From contig NZ_CCDG010000037.1 of assembly GCF_000723885.1 (NCBI RefSeq), positions 1-64,000 on the forward strand: a DNA stretch of 64,000 nucleotides. The letters are read 5' to 3'. Every line of letters starts with the position of its first letter. The stretch's first letter is position 1. The notes below the pieces were generated by a model that worked only from the letters and a program-made list of their open reading frames with translations, did no database searches and was not told the DNA's origin. The position numbers were made by a program, and so were the translations under genes. Of this stretch, positions 1 through 8,324 are shown piece by piece. This stretch comes from Paenibacillus camerounensis. Its GTDB lineage: Bacteria > Bacillota > Bacilli > Paenibacillales > Paenibacillaceae.

Positions 1-2
1 AC

Positions 3-1052
3 AGCGGCCAGGAGCAGCTGCTGGCGGGCAGCACGCAGCTGACGGGGGCGCAGCAGCAGCTGTATGACGGCGCTGCTGCACTGAGCAGCGGCGGAACGCA
101 GCTGGTCACCGGCCTGAGCACATTCGGCGACAAGCTGAATGCTGCGACCTCCGGCAGCAGCAAGCTGGCTGCCGGGGCTTCGGCCCTGAAGCAGGGTGCT
201 TCGCAGCTGGCTGAAGGGCTGACGAAGCTGTCCGGAGGCGTCGACGGCCTGTCAGAGGGCGCCGGCAAGCTGACGGACGGCGCCGGTGAGCTGCAGGACG
301 GCTCCGGCAAGCTGGCCAGCGGCAGCGGGGAGCTGGCGCAGAAGCTGAATGATGCTGCTGCTGATACAGCAAGCGTCAATTCCGGCGATGATACGGTAAG
401 CATGTTCGCTGAGCCGGTCAAGCTGGTCGAGAACACTGACCGTAAGCTGGATCATTACGGGCTGGGCATCGCCCCGTATTTCTTATCGCTTGCGCTCTTT
501 ATGGGAGCTCTGGTGTTCACAACGGTATTCTCCCTGCGGGAATCCAGTGTACCGGATGCATCCCCGATGGGCCGGTTCGCCAGCCGTACGCTAATGTTCA
601 TGCTGGTCAGTGTACTGCAGTCAGTGCTTGCCGATGCAGTCCTCCTGTACGGCTTGAAGCTGGAGGTGCAGAGCGTACCGCTGTTCTATCTGTTCACGCT
701 GATCGTCAGCTTCACCTTCACGATGATTGTCCAGGCGCTCGTAACCTGGCTGGATAATCCGGGCCGCTTCCTGGCGATCGTGCTGATGATCTTCCAGCTG
801 ACCTCCAGCGCCGGAACCTTCCCGCTGGAGCTGCTTCCGCAGTGGATGCAGAAGGTTAACCCCTGGCTGCCGATGACCCACAGCATCGTGGGCTACAAAG
901 CGATCATCGCCAGCGGTGACTACGGATTGATGCGTGAGCAGATTGTCTATCTGCTTAGCTATGCCGCCGTGTTCCTCGGCCTGACGTTCTTCTACTTCCT
1001 GCGCCAGAGCGGCAAACGGACGAAAACCTCCGTTCAGGAGCTGACAGTTTAA
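3..1052 (+). CDS. YhgE/Pip family membrane protein, C-terminal part (5' truncated by window edge)
   Basis: The frame is open from the left edge and ends at TAA 1050-1052, so the gene starts outside the window. The visible 349 residues begin with about 120 residues of extracellular-type repeats with a recurring Leu-x-x-Gly-Ala/Ser-x-x-Leu pattern rich in Gly, Ala, Ser and Gln. These are followed by several hydrophobic segments (about 460-540, 590-640, 690-800 and 950-1010 in DNA coordinates). This plan, repeat stalk plus a C-terminal ABC-2-like membrane domain, is that of YhgE/Pip ('phage infection protein') family proteins, membrane proteins implicated in phage receptor or secretion-related roles. 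Its exact function is not known. It ends at a hairpin shared with the convergent gene. Confidence 0.8.
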   Translation, partial: SGQEQLLAGSTQLTGAQQQLYDGAAALSSGGTQLVTGLSTFGDKLNAATSGSSKLAAGASALKQGASQLAEGLTKLSGGVDGLSEGAGKLTDGAGELQDGSGKLASGSGELAQKLNDAAADTASVNSGDDTVSMFAEPVKLVENTDRKLDHYGLGIAPYFLSLALFMGALVFTTVFSLRESSVPDASPMGRFASRTLMFMLVSVLQSVLADAVLLYGLKLEVQSVPLFYLFTLIVSFTFTMIVQALVTWLDNPGRFLAIVLMIFQLTSSAGTFPLELLPQWMQKVNPWLPMTHSIVGYKAIIASGDYGLMREQIVYLLSYAAVFLGLTFFYFLRQSGKRTKTSVQELTV

Positions 1053-1061
1053 ATGAAATGA

Positions 1062-1100
1062 AAAACTCCCGCACGCCTGCTAAGGCGGTGCGGGAGTTTT
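1062..1100. terminator. Bidirectional Rho-independent terminator
   Basis: AACTCCCGCAC and GTGCGGGAGTT form a perfect stem around a GCC-rich loop, with A residues on the left and T residues on the right. It lies between the convergent YhgE-type gene and the glycosyltransferase and could serve both. Confidence 0.85.
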
Positions 1101-1155
1101 GTTGTGAGGAGCGGCGGATGGCTGCGGGCAGCGCAGCTGTGGGGGAGGGGGACGG

Positions 1156-2088
1156 CTAATCCAGCATGTACTCCCTGTATTTGTTCTTTCGTGGATTCAG
1201 GACAAACCAAATGCCGCTGGCATAACCGGATACGGCATTGAAATTGCGCTTCAGCGTAGACTTGCCGGTCAGATAAGTAAGCGTCCAGAGGAGGGCGGCG
1301 TAATTTTTGACCGGTGCTTTGCGCAGATTAAGCAGATAGTAATGATTCACCGCCGTGGCCCGGGCTACCCGTCCGGCTTTATCCCGGGAACTCGGCGACT
1401 CATGATGGGTAATCTTCATCTCAGGGTTGATGACAAGCTTGCCGTATCTGCTGGCCAGGTGGCACATGTAGATGTCGTCAGCCACGGCATAGCTGGTCAT
1501 CCATGGATAAGGCTTCATGTCCTTGAGTGCCTCACGCTTGAATGACATGTTGCAGCCGTGGAAGAAGTCGGTCTCAAAAATATTCTCCGTCTCCCCCCAG
1601 AGCAGCAGTGAGCCTGCAAGGGTGCTTGCTGACAGTCTGCCCGGTGAAGCTGACATCTGGCAGGTCAGTCTGCCGAGCAGCTTCCCGGATGCACTGCTGG
1701 ACAGACCCTTGGCGATGCCGCCGACGCCGGCAATAGAGGGATCGGATGTATAGGTGTCGAGCATCCGGCGGATATAGAGCGGGTCGTCCAGCTCGGCATC
1801 ATCATCGAAGCTCAGCACGATCTCACCGTCAATCAGCCCGAGTGCTTCATAGCGGGAGAGCCAGACGCCGGGCTTGGTTTTGCGGTAATAATGCAGCTCG
1901 GCGTTAGGCATCTGGGCCAGCACCTTACGGAAATGCGCCAGGACACTGTCCTCAATCTCGCCGTCATCGACAATCAGCAGCTCTATTGAGACATCCTCCA
2001 GCTCGGTTTGCCTGCCGATGGATTCAATGCACAGCGTAAGATCGCTGATCCGGTTGCGCGTGGGAATGACTATGGATACATCATGCAT
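1156..2088 (-). CDS. Glycosyltransferase family 2 protein
   Basis: The 310-residue protein opens with a GT-A fold start (VSIVIPTRNR, residues 4-13). A nucleotide-sugar/metal-binding acidic motif, SFDDDAE, lies near residue 94-100, and a second acidic segment (AVADD) near residue 205. It has no N-terminal membrane segment and resembles soluble GT2 enzymes that transfer sugars to polysaccharide, teichoic acid or protein acceptors; the acceptor cannot be read from sequence. The ATG at 2088 is preceded by GGAAGGAG at a good distance. It is a single gene, convergent with the YhgE-type gene, with a long intergenic stretch upstream. Confidence 0.85.
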   Translation of the reverse strand: MHDVSIVIPTRNRISDLTLCIESIGRQTELEDVSIELLIVDDGEIEDSVLAHFRKVLAQMPNAELHYYRKTKPGVWLSRYEALGLIDGEIVLSFDDDAELDDPLYIRRMLDTYTSDPSIAGVGGIAKGLSSSASGKLLGRLTCQMSASPGRLSASTLAGSLLLWGETENIFETDFFHGCNMSFKREALKDMKPYPWMTSYAVADDIYMCHLASRYGKLVINPEMKITHHESPSSRDKAGRVARATAVNHYYLLNLRKAPVKNYAALLWTLTYLTGKSTLKRNFNAVSGYASGIWFVLNPRKNKYREYMLD

Positions 2089-2369
2089 GCTGCCTGCTCC
2101 TTCCGGGACGCCCTGAGCCGTCCGTTTGACTTGGATTAAGAATGCTTCCGGATAAAATCTTGTTAACCCAAGTGTACCCTCACCCCCGGGAGGCCGTATA
2201 TACCACTTTTGTGTACTTTTTTGCTGCAGGATTGCACCAGAATGACGTTTTTTGCCTGCTGATTACGCTGTGTTAAATTTAGTTGGATAATCACTGCTTA
2301 ATTCCTCTGTACTAATCCGCAGGAAGATATTATATAGATTGAACTTGAAACCTTAAAGTAAGGGAGAAG

Positions 2370-2515
2370 TGGCGGAAGGAATTTTGGAACTGTAGGAGCG
2401 GAGCGTCCGCCTTTATGTTTGGATTTCTACCGCGTTCAGCGGTTTAAATTAGGAAATCCAAACATAACAGCGGCCGGAAGTCCAAATATTCCTGGAGCCA
2501 CGGCCGACCCCGAAA
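2370..2515. repeat. Structured intergenic element with nested inverted repeats
   Basis: This stretch between the glycosyltransferase and the FrnE-like gene codes for nothing convincing but is strongly self-complementary. TTATGTTTGGATTTC and GAAATCCAAACATAA are perfect 15-base arms. Inside them ACCGC/GCGGT forms a second hairpin. Just to the left GCGGAGCGTCCGC is a small hairpin, and the outer GGAATTTTGGA and TCCAAATATTCC are nearly complementary. It could be a dispersed mobile palindrome or a structured RNA. The rest of the 2089-2802 gap shows only the promoter noted separately. Confidence 0.55.
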
Positions 2516-2667
2516 TAAAAAGTTATCAATTCAATCTATATATTAGGAAAAACGCCGCTTAAACGTATTGAATGTACCCTCAAAGCCGCTAATGTACCGA
2601 ATTAGCTGTTTTTTCTATTCAGCTGAATTTGTGCTTGTTCCTCCATGTGCAGAGTCAAATAATGCGT

Positions 2668-2696
2668 TTGTAATTTTCGGTTTATAACTATATAAT
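2668..2696 (+). promoter_or_regulatory. SigA-type promoter of the FrnE-like gene
   Basis: TTGTAA and TATAAT are separated by exactly 17 bases, about 105 bases upstream of the start codon at 2803. Confidence 0.6.
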
Positions 2697-2802
2697 AGTA
2701 AGTGACATATTATTTGTTAATGAAGCCTGGAGAAGTGCGCGGTTGTTCCGGTACGAACAGGCACCATTAAATAGCTTTATCAACAATTAGGAGGTACTCA
2801 CA

Positions 2803-3525
2803 ATGAGAATAGATGTATGGTCTGATTATGCCTGCCCGTTCTGCTACATCGGCAAAAGACGGCTGGAACACGCGCTGAGCCAGTTCCCGGACCGCGATAA
2901 GGTGGAGGTTGTATTCCGCAGCTTCCAGCTCGACCCGACAGCCCGGACGGATGAAAGCAGAGATATTCATGAAATGCTGGCCTCCAAGTATGGAATGACC
3001 CGTGATAAGGCTGTAGCGATGAACGAACAGCTTGCAGAGCAGGCACAGGGCGTCGGCTTGCAGTTTAACTTTGATACACTGGTGCCAACCAATACTTTTG
3101 ACGGACACCGCCTGAGCCATTACGCTGCCACCAAAGGCAAAGACAAGGAGCTGACTGAACGTCTGCTGCAAGCGTACTTCACCGACTCGGTGAACATCGG
3201 CAAGCATGATGTCCTGGCTTCGCTGGCTGCCGAAACGGGCCTTGATGCGGAAGAGGTATCCGCCGTCCTGAACAGCGATGCTTATTCGGCTGAGGTGAAT
3301 CAGGATATTGACGCAGCCCGCCAGCTGAATGTGACCGGTGTACCGTTCTTTGTCTTCAATAATAAATATGCCGTATCCGGTGCACAGCCCGGCCCGGTAT
3401 TTACAGAGGTGCTTGGCACCGTCTGGGCGGAAGAGCAGAGCAAGCCTGCATTACAGGTTGTCGGCCAGCCCAAGTCCCAGACGCCGGAAGGCGAAGGCTG
3501 CGATGACGGCTCCTGCAGCATCTGA
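2803..3525 (+). CDS. DsbA family oxidoreductase, FrnE-like
   Basis: This 240-residue thioredoxin-fold protein carries an N-terminal CPFC active site (C11-C14) after the strand MRIDVWSDYACPF. A cis-Pro segment, VTGVPFFVFN, lies near residue 180. Both are typical of the cytoplasmic FrnE branch of the DsbA family, thiol-disulfide oxidoreductases or isomerases linked to polyketide maturation and oxidative stress. There is no signal peptide. The tail is unusual in carrying two more cysteines (GEGCDDGSCSI), which could be a second redox or metal pair. The ATG is set by AGGAGGT 8 bases upstream. It has its own promoter and a terminator-like hairpin downstream. Confidence 0.88.
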   Translation: MRIDVWSDYACPFCYIGKRRLEHALSQFPDRDKVEVVFRSFQLDPTARTDESRDIHEMLASKYGMTRDKAVAMNEQLAEQAQGVGLQFNFDTLVPTNTFDGHRLSHYAATKGKDKELTERLLQAYFTDSVNIGKHDVLASLAAETGLDAEEVSAVLNSDAYSAEVNQDIDAARQLNVTGVPFFVFNNKYAVSGAQPGPVFTEVLGTVWAEEQSKPALQVVGQPKSQTPEGEGCDDGSCSI

Positions 3526-3789
3526 TTGATTGCTGAACCGCAGCGGATTAAAGAGTCCGCTGCAGATGGCTAAATCGACCGGAGAATGCCGGATTTAATT
3601 GGGAAACTGTTCCAGCCGCCCCCCGGCTAACAGACAGCAGGGACGTTATTATGCCTCTACTTAGTAACTATGGATTCTAACGGACTCAGATGACGCTATT
3701 GGCTTCCTTAATCTGAATTTATGGTATTTTCGGCAAATTGGTTAGAATTACCGGCGTAGTTATTCCCTGCGCTGTGCAGCTTACACAAC

Positions 3790-3826
3790 AAAACGCCAGA
3801 CCTCGCAAATGGAGATCTGGCGTTTT
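3790..3826. terminator. Rho-independent terminator between convergent genes
   Basis: AAAACGCCAGA pairs with TCTGGCGTTTT around a 14-base loop, with T residues on the right and A residues on the left, so it can work for either strand. A second 8-base stem (GCAGCGGA 3540-3547 with TCCGCTGC 3556-3563) sits directly after the FrnE-like gene but lacks a T run. Nothing else is visible in 3526-3920. Confidence 0.85.
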
Positions 3827-3920
3827 TGCGATAGATTCACATGATATGTGACGATGATTCCTGTAAGCCTGCAGATTACAGCATTAAACCGCAGCAAATA
3901 TCGCAGCAGCGCCCCGTCCG

Positions 3921-5549
3921 CTATCTGAACGAAGTCACGAAGCTGGCGAACAGCGTCCGCACATCGTAATGGTACTGGCGGATCGGTTCCACAGGACGGC
4001 CCATGCCGAGAAGGGTGTAGACAGCGGTCCGCGCTGCACGTACAGAGTACTCCTCCGTGAACACAACGTCGTCCGGAATTTCACAGAACTGGCTGATAAA
4101 TGCCAGATTGGTTGAGCCGGCCGGAACTACCTGCGGCCGGTCAGTGCCAAGCCGCGGCATGAACTGGGATGTAATGTACGGCATCATGCACGGGATACAG
4201 TTGGCTGTCGCCATGATCTCGTCCCGGTGCGCCTCAAAATGCAGATGGCCGATCAGCTCCTGCATAATCTCTTCCCCGGTACAGTCGCACATTCTTTTGT
4301 TGACGAAATCACCGACCTTGTCCGGGTAGAGCCCGTAGCCCCAGAATACCTTGACATGCTCCGGCTGATTGCGGAAATGCGGCTGGAAGGCCAGCACCAC
4401 CGACATGAACCAGCTGGAATCCTTGAAGGTGACAAGCGCGCCTGTGCCGGCCCGGTTGCGGGTGAACTGCTCCATCAGGTCAAAGAAGACGGAATCCTGA
4501 AAGGTGACGGTGAACGATTCCCATTTTGATTCATCCACACAATCAGCGAAAGGAGACGGATTGCCAAGCCCCGGCTTTTTGGCGGCGATGTTCTCCCACA
4601 GCTTCCAGGAGCTGCCTTTGCCGTTCAGTTCAGGGGCAGCAGTCATGGAGCCGAGGCTTGAGCCCTCGGTCATGGAGCCGTTCGTGACGATGACGAGGTC
4701 ATCTTCTTTTACCTCAATGACATCCGCAACGCCCTCGCGCAGCACGTTCATCTGAGTAACTGTAATGCCGTCGCCGTCCTTGAACTGCAGGTCGGTTACG
4801 GTACATTTTAATGAAAAGTCCACGCCAAGCGGCTCCAGATACTTTTGCAGCGGCAGAATAATGGAATCATACTGGTTATAAGGAGTGCGCGTTACTCCCT
4901 CCAGTGTCTGAATCCGCGGAAACTCATGCATGAAGCGGAGCATGTACCGTTTGAACTCAACTGCACTGTGCCAAGGCTGGAAAGCGAAGGTAGTCGCCCA
5001 CATATACCAGAAATTTGTCTCAAAAAAATGCGGTCCGAACCAGTCATTAATCCGTGCCTTGCCCATCGCTTCCTCGGGAGTAATGATCAGCTTGCCCATC
5101 GCCAGCCGGTCGGCCATATCGAAGCCCATCGACAGCACATCCTGAACCTGGCCGCTACGGTCGATCAGCCGTGCATTGGAATGTGTGGGATTTGCAGTAT
5201 CGAAGGCGATGATCTCCTCGCGCACCGATTGTCCCGGATGGTCGATAGAGGGGATGGTGCTCAGCAGCTCCCACAGATTTTCATATACTTCATCGTTAAG
5301 CATCCGCCCGCCGCGGATCACATAACCCTGATCCACATCGCCTATACCGTCATTGCTGCCGCCGAGAATGTGCATTTCTTCAATAATATGAATATCTGAT
5401 CCCGCAAAATTACAGTCCCTGACGAGATAAGCTGCTCCCGCAAGGGATGCAATGCCGCCGCCTACAAAATAAACCTGCCGGTTACCATACTCTTTTGTCA
5501 CAAAAGTCGCCTCCATAGGGTTGTTTGATGTGCTGTTCACTTGCTGCAC
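3921..5549 (-). CDS. ohyA: Oleate hydratase / MCRA family flavoprotein
   Basis: The protein belongs to the 'myosin-cross-reactive antigen' family of FAD-dependent fatty-acid double-bond hydratases, which convert oleate to 10-hydroxystearate. The Rossmann FAD motif (VGGGIASLAGAAYLVRD) is at residues 29-45, followed by the acidic dinucleotide-end segment HIIEE and LGGSNDGIG. The family motif RGGRMLNDEVYENLWELL comes next, carrying the region of the catalytic glutamate. At 542 residues it is slightly short for the family, where 560-650 is usual. The start is uncertain: the longest frame uses GTG at 5549 with a poor ribosome site, and an ATG lies at 5516. A plausible promoter (TGGACA-N16-TATACT) precedes it. 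It probably detoxifies exogenous unsaturated fatty acids. Confidence 0.85.
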   Translation of the reverse strand: MQQVNSTSNNPMEATFVTKEYGNRQVYFVGGGIASLAGAAYLVRDCNFAGSDIHIIEEMHILGGSNDGIGDVDQGYVIRGGRMLNDEVYENLWELLSTIPSIDHPGQSVREEIIAFDTANPTHSNARLIDRSGQVQDVLSMGFDMADRLAMGKLIITPEEAMGKARINDWFGPHFFETNFWYMWATTFAFQPWHSAVEFKRYMLRFMHEFPRIQTLEGVTRTPYNQYDSIILPLQKYLEPLGVDFSLKCTVTDLQFKDGDGITVTQMNVLREGVADVIEVKEDDLVIVTNGSMTEGSSLGSMTAAPELNGKGSSWKLWENIAAKKPGLGNPSPFADCVDESKWESFTVTFQDSVFFDLMEQFTRNRAGTGALVTFKDSSWFMSVVLAFQPHFRNQPEHVKVFWGYGLYPDKVGDFVNKRMCDCTGEEIMQELIGHLHFEAHRDEIMATANCIPCMMPYITSQFMPRLGTDRPQVVPAGSTNLAFISQFCEIPDDVVFTEEYSVRAARTAVYTLLGMGRPVEPIRQYHYDVRTLFASFVTSFR

Positions 5550-5736
5550 CTAATGTAATCCAAGAGCGGAGCAGAGAGTATAATCAAAACACCCGGAGTG
5601 TCCAGATTTTGGTCATTTGGCATAAAGTGTCTAGTGATTTGACAACAATACCGAAAAAGGAACATTAATGTATCCCCCGAATAGTTAAGAGAGCCATATA
5701 GGCGCAAATTTGCTTGACAGACTGGAGCTGGATGCG

Positions 5737-6084
5737 ATGATCAAGGGTTTTGGCGGAATATTCTGGAGAACAGGCAACCTGGAGGCAACAAAAAAATGGT
5801 ACAGTGAAGTGCTGCAGCTGGATATCGGCGAGTGGAACGGGACGGTGATCAGACCACAGGCGGGAAATGAGACGGCCTTTTCCTTTTTTACCGGGGATGA
5901 CGGGTATTTTCCGTTGGGGCAGCAGGTGATGCTGAACTTTGAAGTAGACAGTCTGAACGAAATGATGGGGCATCTTGAACACCTCGGTATCCCCCTTGCA
6001 AGGGAACGGCAGACCGGTGAATACGGGACATTTATCTGGATCGAGGACCCTGACGGCAGGCTGGTTGAGTTATGGGAGAAATAA
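5737..6084 (+). CDS. VOC family protein (glyoxalase/bleomycin-resistance fold)
   Basis: This 115-residue protein is a single vicinal-oxygen-chelate unit. It has the N-terminal FWRTGNLEATKKWY strand-helix signature, a central HLEHLGIPLARE segment, and a C-terminal FIWIEDPDGRLVELWE with the usual terminal metal-ligand glutamate. The substrate is not predictable; family members include lyases, dioxygenases and antibiotic-binding proteins. The frame extends back to TTG 5710, but ATG 5737 has GGAG 11 bases upstream and gives the normal VOC length. It is divergent from the oleate hydratase and convergent with the TetR gene, sharing a terminator. Confidence 0.8.
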   Translation: MIKGFGGIFWRTGNLEATKKWYSEVLQLDIGEWNGTVIRPQAGNETAFSFFTGDDGYFPLGQQVMLNFEVDSLNEMMGHLEHLGIPLARERQTGEYGTFIWIEDPDGRLVELWEK

Positions 6085-6095
6085 CGGGTATATAC

Positions 6096-6135
6096 AAAAA
6101 AAGCTGCGTACCGGGAGGTTACGTCAGCTTTTTCT
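6096..6135. terminator. Bidirectional terminator overlapping the end of the TetR gene
   Basis: AAAAAGCTG...CGTA pairs with TTACG...CAGCTTTTT. The right arm overlaps the last codons of the leftward TetR gene, so one hairpin closes both convergent units. Confidence 0.75.
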
Positions 6136-6688
6136 CGTATTTATGCAGCGCTTTGGTGAAATTGCCCTCAATCATCACGCTGAGCTGTTCAATCATATGC
6201 TTCGGCTGGTCCTTCATGCCGCTGCGCATCCATTGAATAATAAGTCCTGTGAAGGCCAGTGTGTAGAAATTGGCGATAAACGCCTTGTCCTCACAGCTGA
6301 CGTCCATCCCGGCTGACAGCTCCTGAAGCACGCCCATAACAAGATCGCTGGTCACCTCATACAAGTAGGTATCCAGATGCGTTCTGCCGAGGGAATCCAG
6401 TGTATTGCAGCAGAAGGCTTTGTTATTTTCAATATAGCAAAAGATTCTGTAAAAGCCGTCCGTCCATGTGCTGTAGCTGCGGTACCGGGCAATGCCCTCA
6501 ACTGCCTCTGTCCGGTATATCCAGCCGAGCAGCTCAAAAATATCCTGAAAATGATAATAAAAGGTCTGGCGGTTCAAGCCGCAGTCCTCCACAAGATGCC
6601 TGACGGTGATTTTGTTCAGCGGAGTGTGCTCCATCAGCTGCTTGAGGGAATTGGCCAGTGCTTTTTTGGTCAGAAAGGAAGTAGACAT
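6119..6688 (-). CDS. TetR/AcrR family transcriptional regulator
   Basis: The 189-residue protein has a TetR-type N-terminal helix-turn-helix: LNKITVRHLVEDCGLNRQTF then YYHFQDI, about residues 24-50. The C-terminal half is all-helical and of the DhaS-like type found in regulators of this length. It probably represses neighbouring or stress-related genes in response to a small ligand. The closest candidates by position are the VOC/oleate hydratase pair, but no operator was identified. ATG 6688 is preferred over GTG 6697 because GAGGTGA lies just upstream of the former. It is transcribed alone. Confidence 0.85.
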   Translation of the reverse strand: MSTSFLTKKALANSLKQLMEHTPLNKITVRHLVEDCGLNRQTFYYHFQDIFELLGWIYRTEAVEGIARYRSYSTWTDGFYRIFCYIENNKAFCCNTLDSLGRTHLDTYLYEVTSDLVMGVLQELSAGMDVSCEDKAFIANFYTLAFTGLIIQWMRSGMKDQPKHMIEQLSVMIEGNFTKALHKYEKKLT

Positions 6689-6765
6689 AAGGGTCACCTC
6701 ATTTTGAAGTCCTTTGAAATAGAAGCATGTGTAGCTGCCGGGTACGTCACGTTCTAAAGCCCGCC

Positions 6766-7161
6766 TTAGGCCTGACGCCTGCGCCTAACCAGGAAATAGA
6801 TTCCTTCTGCCGCCAGTCCCAGCGCGAAACCGCCCATTGTAAACAATACGAAAGTTAGAAAGCCCGCCAGATCCTCCCAGCCCGACATATCCCTGTACGA
6901 GTAGCTGAACATCAGAACAAGTCCGGTAATCAGCCCCGCCGTGGACAGGTACCAGACCAGCCGTCCGCCGAGCCAGCCGAGCAGATTGAACAGGCCGGAC
7001 ACCACCAGTGCAAGCAGTCCGAACCGCAGGGCGATCATTATGTCAAAAGGCTCAGCAAGCACAACAAAGCGGTAGAGAAGCATCACTGCCCAGAACAGGA
7101 GGCCGTAGACGGCCATCCAGCGGAACCAGATGTTGTTTTTGGCGGTTGGCAGAAATCTCAT
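6766..7161 (-). CDS. Uncharacterised four-helix membrane protein
   Basis: This protein of about 131 residues has four hydrophobic stretches (around WFRWMAVYGLLFWAVMLLY, ALRFGLLALVVSGLFNLLG, LVWYLSTAGLITGLVLMFS and GFLTFVLFTMGGFALGLAA) and a basic tail ending RRRRQA, suggesting a cytoplasmic C-terminus. I do not recognise a family. The frame is open back to 7212, overlapping the upstream gene. The ATG at 7161 has GGGGTGAA in front and leaves a 25-base gap, which looks more natural. It is probably cotranscribed with the gene at 7187-7702. Confidence 0.6.
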   Translation of the reverse strand: MRFLPTAKNNIWFRWMAVYGLLFWAVMLLYRFVVLAEPFDIMIALRFGLLALVVSGLFNLLGWLGGRLVWYLSTAGLITGLVLMFSYSYRDMSGWEDLAGFLTFVLFTMGGFALGLAAEGIYFLVRRRRQA

Positions 7162-7186
7162 AGCCGGTTCACCCCGTGTAGTCAGA

Positions 7187-7702
7187 TTAAATACTCTCCA
7201 GCTCTTCCGCACTCTGCAGCAGATGGGTCAGCAGGCTCGGGATATCCTCCATCTGCTCCTCGGTGATCTGCCGCTTGAACGTAAGCTGAATACAGTTGTT
7301 GTAGGTCTGTTCCTCTTGGGCATAGCGGAAGCTTAGAGATTGCTCAGGCTTCAGCTCAGGCCCCCAGATACCAGTCAGAACGCGTTCAATTGCCGGGCAC
7401 TGGAGCGCTGTGTCGGTAATTTCCATATAAAAGCGGAGCAGCAGGCTGCAGCCGGGATCACTGTCCGGCGTTTCCATGATTTCATCGCTGAGCTCCTTCA
7501 CAGAGGAGCGGAGGACGACCTCTGAGGTCACCTTCATTCCGTCCGTAAGCTTAAAGGCAAGCGTGAATTCCCTGGACATTACGGCCAGATTGAGCAGGTC
7601 GGTGCGGCCTGAAATCGTCAGGATACCGTCGAGATTATCGTAGTCGTACAGCTGATTTTCAAAGGCAATCTTGATGTTGTCAAAAACAGTAGGGTGGAAC
7701 AA
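7187..7702 (-). CDS. Conserved hypothetical protein, 171 residues
   Basis: This soluble, acidic protein has no membrane segment and no recognised catalytic motif. The predicted pattern alternates strands in the first half with helices at the C-terminus (EEQMEDIPSLLTHLLQSAEELESI). The start is TTG 7702 behind AAGGTG at 5 bases; no ATG competes. It is the first gene of a likely two-gene unit with the membrane protein downstream. A function cannot be assigned; a cytoplasmic partner of that membrane protein is possible but is inference only. Confidence 0.6.
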   Translation of the reverse strand: MFHPTVFDNIKIAFENQLYDYDNLDGILTISGRTDLLNLAVMSREFTLAFKLTDGMKVTSEVVLRSSVKELSDEIMETPDSDPGCSLLLRFYMEITDTALQCPAIERVLTGIWGPELKPEQSLSFRYAQEEQTYNNCIQLTFKRQITEEQMEDIPSLLTHLLQSAEELESI

Positions 7703-7965
7703 GAAAGCACCTTCTTACCTTTTTTTCTTTTTATTGTATCATGACGCAAAAGAGAGCGGAAATGTTCCGGCATCGGGCTTTCTTTAGAATGTCTGCAATA
7801 CGGAAATGAAGGGATGATCGCCGGGCAGGCTGTGCTGTGCCGGGCCCGGTAGGCTAAGGGTAAAGGGGTGTCCAGGCGGTATTATTGTCCGAGCACCCCT
7901 TTTGCAGCTGGTGCGCTTCATGCGGGGCTGCCCCGAACTGGATAACTCAGGTCGCACACCGACAT

Positions 7966-8150
7966 AGCTGCACTTTATACACTTATTTCGACGTATTATC
8001 GGGAAAATGAGAGAATAACTGTAGTTTGTGTATCTATATTCGCCAATTAAGCGATATTTACAGGAAAAACGCAAAAATAACTGCACAAAGTGCAGTTATT
8101 TTGGACAATCACCAGTAATCAGGCAGGATAGCTGCACAAAGTGCAACTAT
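7966..8150. repeat. Family of 'CTGCACAAAGTGCAG' palindromes
   Basis: AAAATAACTGCAC (8074-8086) and GTGCAGTTATTTT (8090-8102) are perfect 13-base arms around AAA. A second copy, ATAGCTGCAC-AAA-GTGCAACTAT (8128-8150), has one mismatched pair. A decayed half copy with AGCTGCACTTTATACACTTATT lies near 7965-7990. The spacing and sequence conservation suggest a repeated palindromic element; the perfect copy could also end transcription of the leftward pseudouridine synthase gene. Confidence 0.65.
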
Positions 8151-8174
8151 CTGCTTTGTTACTCGGGAGGCGGT

Positions 8175-8300
8175 GCAGATTCCGGTCAAATCATACTCAG
8201 ATTGCGGTCAAACCATGCTCAGCCCCGGCCAATTTCATGCTCAGCATGCTCAGCCCCGGCCAATTTATGCTCTGCTTTCAGCTCATTCATTCTCTGCCCC
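8175..8300. repeat. Degenerate short tandem repeat (about 22-30 bp units)
   Basis: Units resembling CTCAGCCCCGGCCAATTTCATG recur four to five times with drift (TCCGGTCAAATCATACTCAG, TTGCGGTCAAACCATGCTCA and similar). They lie just downstream of the pseudouridine synthase gene. No coding function is evident. The rest of the 7703-8324 gap holds only a possible weak stem near 7830-7880. Confidence 0.55.
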
Positions 8301-8324
8301 GGTCATCTGCCGTCGTATTCTTTC

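Noticed and set aside
7966..8150. CRISPR-like repeats
   Set aside because: Copies are palindromic, few, unevenly spaced and lack unique spacers; no cas gene is in the window.
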